From: Acinetobacter guerrae | GTDB taxonomy: Bacteria; Pseudomonadota; Gammaproteobacteria; Pseudomonadales; Moraxellaceae | NCBI RefSeq assembly: GCF_009372255.1 | Contig: NZ_LXGN01000004.1 | Location: forward strand, 1-64,000 | DNA: 64,000 bases | Direction of reading: 5' to 3' | In this document: one piece after another, positions 9,860 to 18,183 of the stretch | Layout of the letters: every line of letters starts with the position of its first letter | Position numbering within the stretch: the stretch's first letter is position 1 | Translations under genes and position numbers: made by a program | The notes under the pieces: generated by a model | Database searches by the model: none | Told to the model about the DNA's origin: nothing | What the model saw: the letters and a program-made list of their open reading frames with translations, nothing else

Positions 9860-9930
9860 AACGAGCAACGCTCGTTCTGAACGCAAGGCGAACAGCTATG
9901 CTGTGAGTTAAGAGGTTAAAGCAACGCTTT
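9860..9930 (+). repeat. three consecutive small hairpins after the peroxiredoxin gene
   Basis: Three inverted repeats with three-base loops follow one another: AACGAGC-AAC-GCTCGTT (9860-9876), ACAGC-TAT-GCTGT (9892-9904) and AAAGC-AAC-GCTTT (9918-9930). They lead straight into the 49-bp tandem repeats. No T-run follows, so they are not terminators. The function is unknown. Confidence 0.7.
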
Positions 9931-10110
9931 AATTTTGTGCAAGACAAGCGAAGCGCGTAGTATTTGAATGTGAAACTTCAATTTTGTGCAAGACAAGCGA
10001 AGCGCGTAGTATTTGAATATGAAACTTCATTTTTGTGCAAGATAAGCGAAGGCATCGTATAAAAATGCAACGTTTCAATTTTTCGCAAGACAAGCAAAAC
10101 GTGAGGTTTG
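9931..10110. repeat. degenerate 49-bp tandem repeat array (about 3.5 copies)
   Basis: Unit starts at 9931, 9980 and 10029 are exactly 49 bases apart, and a worn fourth unit starts near 10077. Units 1 and 2 are nearly identical; unit 3 diverges after its first third; unit 4 keeps mainly the TTTCGCAAGACAAGC core. Each unit begins with A-ATTTTGTGCAAGACAAGCG. There are no spacers, so it is not a CRISPR. An open frame across it on the minus strand is repetitive and is not called as a gene. Confidence 0.85.
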
Positions 10111-10171
10111 TCCTATAAATAAAATCCAAGTATCAAAACAATAGCGTATAAAGCAGTTTCTCCATTCGATG

Positions 10172-10195
10172 CCCACATCAATGGTGGGTTTTTTT
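10172..10195 (+). terminator. terminator after the repeat array
   Basis: CCCAC-ATCAATG-GTGGG followed by seven T. It is the first clear stop signal downstream of the peroxiredoxin gene, so the repeats are probably transcribed as its 3' untranslated region or as a separate RNA. Confidence 0.7.
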
Positions 10196-10266
10196 ATGTT
10201 CAACGGAGTTGGTAAAATATGCAGGCTGGGTTATAAAGGGGTCATTACACTGAAAACAATAACCTT

Positions 10267-11085
10267 ATGATTCATAAAATCCATCATTTGCATTGCGGTA
10301 CGATGTGCCCTGCATGTGCACCTCTAGTCAGTCAAAAAGGCATTCAAGCACATTTTATTTGTCATTGTTTATTGCTTGAAACTGATCGTGGGTTGGTGTT
10401 GATTGATACAGGTTTAGGCTTACAAGACTATTTACATACGCGACAACGTCTTGGCGCACTGATGTATCGATTAGGAAAAATTGAAATTAACCATAACTTA
10501 ACTGCCTTTCAACAAATTCAACAGCTAGAACTAAACCCCAAAGACGTACAGCATATTTTTGTGAGTCATCTGGATTTTGACCATGCAGGGGGTATTTCTG
10601 ATTTTCCGCAAGCTACTGTGCATGTGTTGGCATCAGAATTTAATGCCACTCAAGCGTTGTCTTTTAAAAATCGGATTCGTTATAAAACAGATCAATTTAA
10701 AAATCATCGCTTCTGGAATTTTATAGAAGATAAACAAGGCGAAAGCTGGTTCAATCTGGAAAAAGTTTCTGGTTTACCTTTATTTCAGGATGAAATCTTA
10801 ATGATTCCTCTATTAGGGCATTCTACTGGACATTCAGGTATCGCGATTAAACAAGGACAAAGCTGGGTATTATTTTGTGGAGATGCTTACTTCTCACATT
10901 TAGAGCTTGATCCTAAACAAAAACTTAAAGGTCTGCATCTATTTGAAAGCATGCTCGCTTATGACAATAAAATGCGTTTAAACAACCTTAAACAACTGCA
11001 ACATTTAGCTCAACACCAACCACAAATTGAATTGATTTGTGCGCATGATATTCAAGAGTTTTTACGCTATCGCCCACTTTCATGA
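10267..11085 (+). CDS. metallo-beta-lactamase-fold hydrolase
   Basis: A 272-residue cytosolic MBL-fold protein without signal peptide. The metal-site motif reads HLDFDH at residues 101-106, so the usual second histidine of HxHxDH is an aspartate, a variant seen in lactonase-like members. Further ligands are suggested by GHSTGHSG, CGDAYF and the final AHD. An N-terminal cysteine cluster (CGTMCPAC) is unusual. The substrate is unknown: esterase, lactonase and glyoxalase-II-like activities all fit the fold. The following phosphatase gene overlaps its stop by four bases, so the two are translationally coupled. Confidence 0.8.
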   Translation: MIHKIHHLHCGTMCPACAPLVSQKGIQAHFICHCLLLETDRGLVLIDTGLGLQDYLHTRQRLGALMYRLGKIEINHNLTAFQQIQQLELNPKDVQHIFVSHLDFDHAGGISDFPQATVHVLASEFNATQALSFKNRIRYKTDQFKNHRFWNFIEDKQGESWFNLEKVSGLPLFQDEILMIPLLGHSTGHSGIAIKQGQSWVLFCGDAYFSHLELDPKQKLKGLHLFESMLAYDNKMRLNNLKQLQHLAQHQPQIELICAHDIQEFLRYRPLS

Positions 11086-11666
11086 AAACTTTATTTTTAT
11101 TCTCTTTCACAGTTTGCATCACCTTAAATCTATCTGGTTGCATCACTCACCCTGCGCTTCCACTTGAGCAACGCCCCATTCATTGGGGTAGTTTAATTAA
11201 GCTTGAGCATAATTTTTATAAAATTAGTAATGATGTGTATCGAAGTGAACAACCTTCACAAGCACTAATACCCGAATTACGACAACAGCAGATTCAGACC
11301 ATCATAAATTTACGTAGTCGTAATGATGATATAAATGTGCTTAATCAAAAAGAGTTTAATTTGATCCATGTTCCAATTCATACGTGGGCCATTAATCGAG
11401 CAGATTTATTACAAGTGATGCAACACATTCAAGTTGCAAAGCAAAATAAGCAAAAAGTCTTGTTGCATTGTTATCATGGTTCAGATCGAACTGGCGCCAG
11501 TATTGCCATGTATCGTATTATTTTTGAAAACTGGTCGATTGAAACTGCTGTTCAAGAAATGAAATATGGAAGTTACGGCTATCACCCGATCTGGATAAAT
11601 ATTGAAAAAATATTTACGCCTGAAAATATAAAATGGATGCGCGAGCAACTCGCGAATCCATCTTGA
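11082..11666 (+). CDS. dual-specificity/tyrosine phosphatase-like lipoprotein
   Basis: A 194-residue protein with a lipoprotein signal (lipobox LSGC, lipidated Cys20), followed by a cysteine phosphatase domain. The P-loop HCYHGSDRTG holds the catalytic Cys130 and Arg136 (CX5R). The upstream RSEQPSQALIPEL and the aspartate-free loop at HTWAINRADL resemble DSP-like PTPs and phytase-related enzymes. Export means it acts in the periplasm or at the outer membrane, where the natural substrate (phosphoprotein, inositol phosphate or phospholipid) is unknown. It overlaps the MBL-fold gene by an ATGA junction, so the pair probably works together, although the partner appears cytosolic. Confidence 0.8.
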   Translation: MKTLFLFSFTVCITLNLSGCITHPALPLEQRPIHWGSLIKLEHNFYKISNDVYRSEQPSQALIPELRQQQIQTIINLRSRNDDINVLNQKEFNLIHVPIHTWAINRADLLQVMQHIQVAKQNKQKVLLHCYHGSDRTGASIAMYRIIFENWSIETAVQEMKYGSYGYHPIWINIEKIFTPENIKWMREQLANPS

Positions 11667-11680
11667 AACCATTGAATTGC

Positions 11681-12745
11681 TTAACGCTGATCGAGTGGAA
11701 CCCAGTCGATCACCCAAGCAGATTTCATATTCAAGCTGCTATCTGAAACAATTTTCTTACGAGAAGCATCGGCAGTTTCGCGGCTTTTAGATGGCCCGAC
11801 CATAATTCGTATGCCTTTAGAGGTTGGACTTGTGGTGACTTTATAACCTTTAGCACGAAGTTTGGAAACCACTGCATCAGCATTGGCCTGATTCGCTGCA
11901 AGAGCCACTTGTACCATCCAGTTTTTATCGCCATTTTCTAGCAAATCACGCGCTTTATCTGCATCTGCTTTCTTCTTGGCATCTTCTTCCGCTTTATGCT
12001 TTTTCTCATCTGCCGCTTTTTTCTCAGCTTCTGCTTTACGCTTATCTTCGGCAGCTTTCTTTTCAGCTTTTTCTGCGTCTAGCTGACGCTGTTTTTCTTC
12101 TGCCGCTTTCTTCTCAGCAGCTTGACGTTCCTGTTCGGCTTTACGTTTTGCTTCAGTTTCTTTCTGCTTTTTCAGTTGTTCCGCTTTTTGTTGTTCCGCT
12201 GCTTTTTGAGCTTCACCCTGCTTCTTCTGTTCAGCAAGTTTTCTCTCAGTATCTAGCTTTTGCTGATCAGCTTTTTTTTGATCCGCAGGCTTTTGGGGAT
12301 TATTCTGTGTAGCAGCTTTTGCCTGATCACTCATTTCAGGCGGAATATTATCTGAGCTTTCCTGAGCGGCATTACGGCGCGCATTAATCGCTGCATATTC
12401 TTCTGCAGCTTTACGTGCCGCAGCTGCTTCTGCCTGTTGCTGCTGTGCTAAAAAGTCTGCTGCACGAGCTTCTTGTTCTGCCACTGCTTTTTCACGCGCA
12501 CGTCGTTGTTCTTCAAGCAGGCGCTTTTCCGTTTCCACATCGACAGCAAGCGGTTGTAACTGCACCATTTCGCTCGCCTGATTTGAACGATTATTGTTCT
12601 TTGCAGGTTGTTCGACTTTTGGTTGGGTTTGAACTTGCGTTTGGTGTATTTCTTCTTTTCCTTTCAGGAGTAATGCTGCCAATAAAACACCACCACCTAA
12701 TAAAACAACACCGCCCATCCAGCGCTGTTTGTTATTCATTGACAT
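11681..12745 (-). CDS. SPOR-domain inner-membrane protein (DedD-like)
   Basis: About 354 residues: a short cytosolic tail, one transmembrane helix (GGVVLLGGGVLLAALLL), then some 200 residues very rich in Lys, Ala, Glu and Gln that should form a long charged coiled coil, and a C-terminal SPOR domain (WMVQVALAANQANADAVVSKLRAKG) that binds denuded septal peptidoglycan. This resembles DedD/FtsN-type division proteins, and dedD follows folC in other gammaproteobacteria. The start is ambiguous: ATG at 12745 or 12739; the latter overlaps the folC stop as ATGA. A start at 12763 is also open but would overlap folC further. Confidence 0.8.
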   Translation of the reverse strand: MSMNNKQRWMGGVVLLGGGVLLAALLLKGKEEIHQTQVQTQPKVEQPAKNNNRSNQASEMVQLQPLAVDVETEKRLLEEQRRAREKAVAEQEARAADFLAQQQQAEAAAARKAAEEYAAINARRNAAQESSDNIPPEMSDQAKAATQNNPQKPADQKKADQQKLDTERKLAEQKKQGEAQKAAEQQKAEQLKKQKETEAKRKAEQERQAAEKKAAEEKQRQLDAEKAEKKAAEDKRKAEAEKKAADEKKHKAEEDAKKKADADKARDLLENGDKNWMVQVALAANQANADAVVSKLRAKGYKVTTSPTSKGIRIMVGPSKSRETADASRKKIVSDSSLNMKSAWVIDWVPLDQR

Positions 12746-14022
12746 TGTTCCAAATACTCCCACACCGCTTCTAATGTATGAAACGAACCACAGACTAAAA
12801 TTAGCTGATTATTGTTGGTTTGCTCAAGTGCTAATTTAAACGCCTCTTGGATACTTTCAAAGCTGTGTACTGTCTCACCTTGTAATGCACCCATTAATTG
12901 AGATAACGGTGCAGCACGAGGAACATTCAACGGCGCAATTTTCCAATTCAAAACAGTTGGTTTTAGTAGCTCTACCACTGATTTTATATCTTTATCTGCC
13001 AACATCGAAAATACAGCAACAACTTCTGTGTACTGTTTATTGTATTCCAAGAAATTTCGCAATTGCTTTAACAAAAATTCTACACCATGTGCATTATGCC
13101 CAGCATCAAAAATTATGGTTTTATTTGCGATGACTCGTTGTTCAAAGCGACCTGCGAGCTGTGCTTTTTTTATGCCCTTGTTTAAAGCTGCCTGAGAAAT
13201 AACTAAATCGCTCAAAAGTACCGCAGCAACTGCAGTTGAAATATTTTCAAGTGCTAGGGAACTGAGTGGAAGTTTTAATGTTGTTCCTGACGATGCAAAA
13301 TTCCAACTCTGACCATCACCCGCATCTTGATAAAAATAATCTTTTTGCGCCACGTATAATTTGGCATTGGCTTGATCGGCCTTAGTTTGAATCGCTTGCG
13401 GTAAATCTTGTAGGCCAGCAAAAATGACAGGAATATCTGGACGTATAATCCCTGCTTTCTCAAAAGCAATTTTTTCAATGCTATCACCGAGCCAATCGGT
13501 ATGATCCAAACCGATATTTGTAATCACGGCAATATCTGGATCAATCACATTCACGACATCCAAACGACCGCCCAAACCGACTTCAAGTACCCAGACATCA
13601 CATTGTTTTTGTTTAAAAATAACAAAAGCCGCTAAAGTCGTGGCTTCAAAAAAGGAGAGGCTTAATTCGCAGTAACGACGTGCCTGATCAACCAGAACGA
13701 AGGCCTCAATTAAAGTTTGATCATCAACTTCCTGACCCTTTAATTTAACCCGCTCATTAAAACGATAAATATGTGGCGATTGATAAAGACCAACCTGATA
13801 ACCCTGTTCATTTAAAATGGAAGCTAAGGTGGTGGTCGTTGATCCTTTACCATTGGTTCCAGCCACAGTAAATACTTTGGCTTGTGGTTGCATGACACCC
13901 AAAGCCTCAGCCACTGGAATCACACGTTCCAAACCTAAATCAATGCCTGTAACGTGAACATGGCCCCAATAATCGAGCCATGTATCTAAATCATCTGTTA
14001 TTTTTGGAGCATCAGGTTTCAA
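12736..14022 (-). CDS. folC: folylpolyglutamate synthase / dihydrofolate synthase
   Basis: FolC adds glutamate to dihydropteroate and then further glutamates to folates, using ATP. The 428-residue protein has the family P-loop (TVAGTNGKGSTTTTLASIL), the downstream EVGLGGRLDVVN motif, TNIGLDHTDWLG, and the Mur-ligase-like C-terminal domain with IIFDAGHNAHG. It overlaps accD upstream and the SPOR gene downstream by short junctions, making trpA-accD-folC-dedD a tightly coupled operon, the conserved gammaproteobacterial order. Confidence 0.96.
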   Translation of the reverse strand: MKPDAPKITDDLDTWLDYWGHVHVTGIDLGLERVIPVAEALGVMQPQAKVFTVAGTNGKGSTTTTLASILNEQGYQVGLYQSPHIYRFNERVKLKGQEVDDQTLIEAFVLVDQARRYCELSLSFFEATTLAAFVIFKQKQCDVWVLEVGLGGRLDVVNVIDPDIAVITNIGLDHTDWLGDSIEKIAFEKAGIIRPDIPVIFAGLQDLPQAIQTKADQANAKLYVAQKDYFYQDAGDGQSWNFASSGTTLKLPLSSLALENISTAVAAVLLSDLVISQAALNKGIKKAQLAGRFEQRVIANKTIIFDAGHNAHGVEFLLKQLRNFLEYNKQYTEVVAVFSMLADKDIKSVVELLKPTVLNWKIAPLNVPRAAPLSQLMGALQGETVHSFESIQEAFKLALEQTNNNQLILVCGSFHTLEAVWEYLEQCQ

Positions 14023-14915
14023 GGTAAGTTCATCAATTTCGCCACGATACGAGATACAGTATCACGTAATGCATGACGATGAACAATTTGATCGATTACC
14101 CCATGATCAAGCAAATATTCAGCACGCTGGAATGGTTCATCCAGTTTTTCACGAACGGTTTGTTCGATTACGCGCTTCCCTGCAAAACCAATCATGGCCT
14201 TAGGTTCAGCAATATGTACATCACCTAGCATCGCCAAAGATGCCGTTACGCCACCATAGACAGGATGAGTCAAAACTACAATGTAGGGTAAATGAGCATC
14301 TTTCATTCTTTGGATTGCAGCAGATGTCCGCGCCATTTGCATCAGAGACAACATGCCTTCCTGCATACGCGCGCCGCCAGAAGCAGCAAAGCAGACTAAA
14401 GGCTGCTTGAGTTCAATTGCACGTTCAGCCGCTTGAACAAAGCGATCACCTACAACTGTCCCCATTGAACCGCCCATAAAGTCAAATTCAAAGGCACAGG
14501 CGACCATTGGGATATGATTAAGACTCCCCTGCATCACAACCAAAGCTTCTGTTTCACCCGTTTTGCTTTGTGCTTCACGCATACGCTCAGGATAAGGTTT
14601 ACTATCGACAAATTTAAGTGGATCTTTGGCTGCAAATTCCTGACCAAGCTCGGTTTGAATCTGATCAAAAAACCATGTTAGACGATCACGTGCTTTCATA
14701 CGCAAATGTTCATCACATTGTGGACAAACATAGGCATTGAATGCGATTGCAGTACGCGTCACCAATGCATGACATTCAGGGCATTCAATCGTTGGCTCAG
14801 TAAATGTTGCCTTAAGAACTTGTTGCTCATCAGGCGTGTGGATACCAGGAACATGACGTTCGGTCCACGGTGTCGATGGGCTAAGAATTTTCCCTGATTT
14901 CACTTCTTGATTCAT
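14019..14915 (-). CDS. accD: acetyl-CoA carboxylase carboxyltransferase subunit beta
   Basis: AccD pairs with AccA to move carboxyl from biotin to acetyl-CoA, giving malonyl-CoA for fatty acid synthesis. The protein has 298 residues. The N-terminal zinc finger is complete (ECPECHALV then VCPQCDE), followed by the crotonase-fold domain with FEFDFMGGSMGTVVGDR and ASGGARMQEG. Both ends overlap neighbours as ATGA (trpA stop/accD start at 14912-14915, accD stop/folC start at 14019-14022), so translation is coupled through the operon. Confidence 0.97.
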   Translation of the reverse strand: MNQEVKSGKILSPSTPWTERHVPGIHTPDEQQVLKATFTEPTIECPECHALVTRTAIAFNAYVCPQCDEHLRMKARDRLTWFFDQIQTELGQEFAAKDPLKFVDSKPYPERMREAQSKTGETEALVVMQGSLNHIPMVACAFEFDFMGGSMGTVVGDRFVQAAERAIELKQPLVCFAASGGARMQEGMLSLMQMARTSAAIQRMKDAHLPYIVVLTHPVYGGVTASLAMLGDVHIAEPKAMIGFAGKRVIEQTVREKLDEPFQRAEYLLDHGVIDQIVHRHALRDTVSRIVAKLMNLP

Positions 14916-15715
14916 ACTAACTCGTCGAGCGCAGCTCGAAGCTCCTTGATTTTATTGACCGTTTGTTCAACCGCTTGGTCGATTGCCAATGTAGCAAAAG
15001 GTTTAACTAAAGCACTTCCCACAATTACCGCATCGGCAACTTGTCCCATAGCCTTTGCAGATGCCGCATCACTAATCCCAAAACCCACACCCACAGGTAC
15101 GTTAGTATGTGTTTTGATCTTGGCAATACGTGCCGCAGCTTCAGCAGTATCTAGGGTTGCTGCACCTGTTACGCCTTTAAGTGATACATAGTAAATAAAG
15201 CCGCTGGCTTGTTTTACGACATGTTGAATACGCTCATCGGTTGAGGTTGGTGCGAGCAAAAAGATTTGATCCATATCGTGCTGCTTTAATACAGCATCCA
15301 AATCTTTGGCTTCTTCAGGCGGCATATCCACCAAAAGAATGCCATCTACACCAGATTCTTTCGCAGTTGATACAAATTTTTCATAACCAATCACTTCAAC
15401 AGGATTTAAATATCCCATCAAAACTACAGGCGTTTCTGTATCATTTTTACGAAATTCCTTGACCATATTCAGTGCATCAAGCGTGTTGGTTCCACCTGCT
15501 AAAGCGCGTTCAGCCGCCAGTGCAATCACTGGCCCATCTGCCATTGGGTCGGAAAAGGGTAAGCCCAGTTCAATCACATCCACACCCGCATCAACCATTT
15601 TATGTAACAGTGATACTGTGACATGTGGCTCTGGATCACCCGCCATCACATAAGAAACCAACGCTTTACGTTGTTGGGATTTAAGCTGTTCAAAACGAGT
15701 GGCGAGACGTGACAT
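14912..15715 (-). CDS. trpA: tryptophan synthase alpha chain
   Basis: TrpA splits indole-3-glycerol phosphate to indole, which is channelled to TrpB. The 267-residue TIM barrel carries the catalytic Glu49 and Asp60 in VIELGLPFSDPMADGPV, with the phosphate-binding GFGIS near the end. In many gammaproteobacteria trpA directly follows trpB. Here trpB lies 4.2 kb upstream with four other genes between, so trpA must have its own promoter in the 424-base gap before it. It is the first gene of the trpA-accD-folC-SPOR operon. Confidence 0.97.
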   Translation of the reverse strand: MSRLATRFEQLKSQQRKALVSYVMAGDPEPHVTVSLLHKMVDAGVDVIELGLPFSDPMADGPVIALAAERALAGGTNTLDALNMVKEFRKNDTETPVVLMGYLNPVEVIGYEKFVSTAKESGVDGILLVDMPPEEAKDLDAVLKQHDMDQIFLLAPTSTDERIQHVVKQASGFIYYVSLKGVTGAATLDTAEAAARIAKIKTHTNVPVGVGFGISDAASAKAMGQVADAVIVGSALVKPFATLAIDQAVEQTVNKIKELRAALDELV

Positions 15716-16139
15716 AGGGTTGTGCTTTCCTTGATTTTAAAAACTGAGGAGTTGTTTGTAGAAATACAGAACACCGCATTGTAACGCTATTTTTTGCTCA
15801 TTGAACAGTTTTCGCATTCACCTATACGCTGTTGTTGTGATTCCCTACAACCCAGACTATACATTTATCAATATTTTGCTTTTTTTCTCAATGATCAAAG
15901 CTTCCTATTTTTAGCCGTCATTTAAAGCAATAAAATCTTCAATAAAATCTAAATTTATAAAAAAAATGATATAAAAACAAAATTATAAGTCACGATACAA
16001 TGTCATTAAAGTGATCTGCCGATGTATGAAAAACATGGCACTTTCATATACGCAGCTCTAAAAGTGAGTCTTTAAATCCCGTTTTTTTGGCTTTGTACGC
16101 TTAAAAATTTAGCCAATTTTCAAAGTGTTTTCTATTCCA
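15716..16139. other. 424-base gap upstream of trpA
   Basis: A+T-rich, no gene seen. On the minus strand TTCAAT and TACAAT with a 16-base spacer (near 15778-15806) are a weak promoter candidate for trpA. No Leu/Trp-rich leader peptide or strong terminator was found. Confidence 0.4.
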
Positions 16140-17168
16140 CTAAGACTGTTTTAAAAATTGTTTTGGTGTTTGTCCTGTCCATCGTTTAAACGCTCGACCA
16201 AAAGCACTTTGGTCAGCATAACCTAATAACTCGGCAATCTCGATGAGTGAACGGCCCTGCTGCAAATACGATTGGCTAAGTTGCAAACGATATTCGTCTA
16301 AAATGTCCTGAAAATTAAGTTGATACGACTTGAGCTGTCTTTGTAAAGTTCGTTCAGAACAATGCATAAGTCGAGCAACTTGATCCTGAATGACTTCATT
16401 GTGTTGTTTTAATGCTTGCTCAATAAAACCCAAGACCTTTTGTTTTAATAACTGTTGGCGATGTTCAAAAGTATCTGCTTGCTGCAAGGACTGCTTGGCT
16501 TGAGTGGAAAGTACCTGATTAAGTTGTTGATCGGCAGCAAAATTTCGTGCCAATAATACTTGTTGATCAAAACAGATTTTGTACTGGCCTAAATACACCT
16601 GAATTTTACAACCAAAAAACTGTTCGTAGTGTGCAAGTGATAAATGTGGTGTCAGGCCTAGCTGAATGAAACTAGGCGGGATCAATTGTTCCTGCACAAT
16701 GAGTTTGGCGATTCTAAAAATCAACGACAAATTAAGTTCATAAATTTCACGATAATCCTCATAGTTTGCACTCCATATAATTTGAATCAGTTGATCTTGC
16801 TCGACAATTTTGAGTTGTTCCAAATTGGTTTGTTTAAACAGCAATGGATAGTATTGCTCAAGCAAATACATCGCCTGCTGTAAGTTTAAACTGGTCGATG
16901 CCAGATAACCCATCATCCCGACATCTTGTAAACTGGCTTGTTCAGCGACAACCAGACTAATTGGACGTTTAAAATGTGTTTGTAACTGTTTGAGCAACTG
17001 TACATAGACAGTTAAGTCAAATCCCTGTTCTGAATCATTCTGCAATGCCTCGGCAAACTGCTTCCACTGTAGCTGTTGTTCTATACCGCCAATCAGATAC
17101 TCCAGTTGATAATGCTGCAAGACACGTTGTAAAAGACGCACATATCCCACAATAATTTTTACCGACAT
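16140..17168 (-). CDS. AraC-family transcriptional regulator
   Basis: A 342-residue regulator: N-terminal ligand-binding region of the arabinose-binding-like type (about residues 20-200) and a C-terminal double helix-turn-helix (SLIEIAELLGYADQSAFGRAFKRWTGQTPKQF). AAGGATG precedes the ATG. It is divergent from the metal-dependent hydrolase gene across a 117-base gap that contains three related 9-base sites, two of them arranged as a 12-base inverted repeat. That strongly suggests it controls the hydrolase gene, itself, or both. The inducer is unknown. Relatives in this regulator group respond to fatty acids, alkanes or opines. Confidence 0.88.
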   Translation of the reverse strand: MSVKIIVGYVRLLQRVLQHYQLEYLIGGIEQQLQWKQFAEALQNDSEQGFDLTVYVQLLKQLQTHFKRPISLVVAEQASLQDVGMMGYLASTSLNLQQAMYLLEQYYPLLFKQTNLEQLKIVEQDQLIQIIWSANYEDYREIYELNLSLIFRIAKLIVQEQLIPPSFIQLGLTPHLSLAHYEQFFGCKIQVYLGQYKICFDQQVLLARNFAADQQLNQVLSTQAKQSLQQADTFEHRQQLLKQKVLGFIEQALKQHNEVIQDQVARLMHCSERTLQRQLKSYQLNFQDILDEYRLQLSQSYLQQGRSLIEIAELLGYADQSAFGRAFKRWTGQTPKQFLKQS

Positions 17169-17189
17169 TGAAACATCCTTTTAGGTCTA

Positions 17190-17251
17190 TGTCGCTATTT
17201 GTATAAAATATGGCAACAACTGTCAAAACAAACCAGATGGTTGTCGCCATA
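17190..17251. promoter_or_regulatory. operator-like repeats between divergent AraC regulator and hydrolase genes
   Basis: TATGGCAACAAC (17209-17220) and GTTGTCGCCATA (17240-17251) are inverted repeats matching at 11 of 12 positions. A third related site, TGTCGCTAT, lies at 17190-17198. They fill most of the shared promoter region and are probable binding sites of the AraC-type regulator. Confidence 0.6.
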
Positions 17252-17285
17252 CTAAAATCATTGTTTCAACCGAGAATTAAAACAA

Positions 17286-18161
17286 ATGAATGCCCTTGTC
17301 CAATATCAGGTAGACCCTGTGGTTCGCAGTAAGCTGGATTTTAAACTAGAAGATGTTCCTCGCTTTTGGTTTGCAGGTGATCCATTTCGTACTCGAGTAT
17401 TTGACGCACTTAGCCTCACTTTTCCTGATGGAGAGCGTTATTTTATTGAATGCGTCCGTTTATTTCGTGACAAAATTCAGGATCCTGACTTACAAGCACG
17501 TGTGGCTGACTTTATAAAGCAGGAAGCTCAACATGGAATTGCTCATGATAAAATGAATCAATTGATGAAAGAGCAAGGCATGCCTGTCGATCAATTCACC
17601 ACCATACTGAAGAAAATTTTTCGCTTTGAACTCACCAAACGTTCGCCGCAATACAATATTGCCATGACCGCAGCGGCTGAACATTTGACCGCACTTATGG
17701 CAGAAACTTTTTATAGCAAAAAAGAAACTTTAAAAGACGTTCATCCTTATGTTCGAGCTTTATTGGCATGGCATTCGATTGAAGAAATGGAACACCGTGA
17801 TGTAGCTTTTGATGTGATGCAGCAAGTTGGTGAAGTGCCTGAGGCTACTCGTAAATTTACTTTGGCAATCACGACTATCTTAATGCTGAGTTTTACCTTA
17901 TATCGCGCCAATGTCATGTTACGTTGCGATGGCTTTAATGGTCGGCAGCGTTTGCAATTGTTCCGTAAAGGCTTACCGTGGTTTTTAGGACGCAAGGGAA
18001 TTTTAACGGCGATGAAAAAAGAATATCTAGACTGGTATAAATCTGACTTTCATCCAAGCCAACATCCTGTGATTCATCAATATGATGTTTGGGTCAAAAC
18101 CTACGAAGAAACTGGCGACCCTATTTTAGCGGGTCAGGCATTTTGGGAAGCAGGCTATTAA
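17286..18161 (+). CDS. predicted metal-dependent hydrolase (PF10118 type)
   Basis: A 291-residue protein of the predicted metal-dependent hydrolase family (COG3687-like). It has a four-helix, ferritin-like layout with paired Glu/His motifs: ERYFIECVRLFR, then EAQHGIAHDKMN, AAEHLTALMAE and EEMEHRDVAFDV, which suggest a di-metal centre. A hydrophobic segment (FTLAITTILMLSFTLY) may associate with the membrane. Family members often sit beside lipid or fatty-acid genes, but the reaction is not known to me. The divergent AraC regulator and shared operator repeats suggest induction by a small lipid-like compound; this is inference. Confidence 0.75.
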   Translation: MNALVQYQVDPVVRSKLDFKLEDVPRFWFAGDPFRTRVFDALSLTFPDGERYFIECVRLFRDKIQDPDLQARVADFIKQEAQHGIAHDKMNQLMKEQGMPVDQFTTILKKIFRFELTKRSPQYNIAMTAAAEHLTALMAETFYSKKETLKDVHPYVRALLAWHSIEEMEHRDVAFDVMQQVGEVPEATRKFTLAITTILMLSFTLYRANVMLRCDGFNGRQRLQLFRKGLPWFLGRKGILTAMKKEYLDWYKSDFHPSQHPVIHQYDVWVKTYEETGDPILAGQAFWEAGY

Positions 18162-18183
18162 AGCCTGCTGTTCACTCGAAACA

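Noticed and set aside
9931..10110. CRISPR array
   Set aside because: Repeats are directly adjacent with no unique spacers and decay from unit to unit; no cas genes in the window.
9929..10129. 66-codon minus-strand open frame across the 49-bp repeats
   Set aside because: Its content only mirrors the repeat units; no ribosome-binding site or conserved feature.
12415..12774. 119-codon plus-strand open frame opposite the SPOR-domain gene
   Set aside because: It is the complement of the Lys/Ala/Glu-rich coding repeats and has no independent support.
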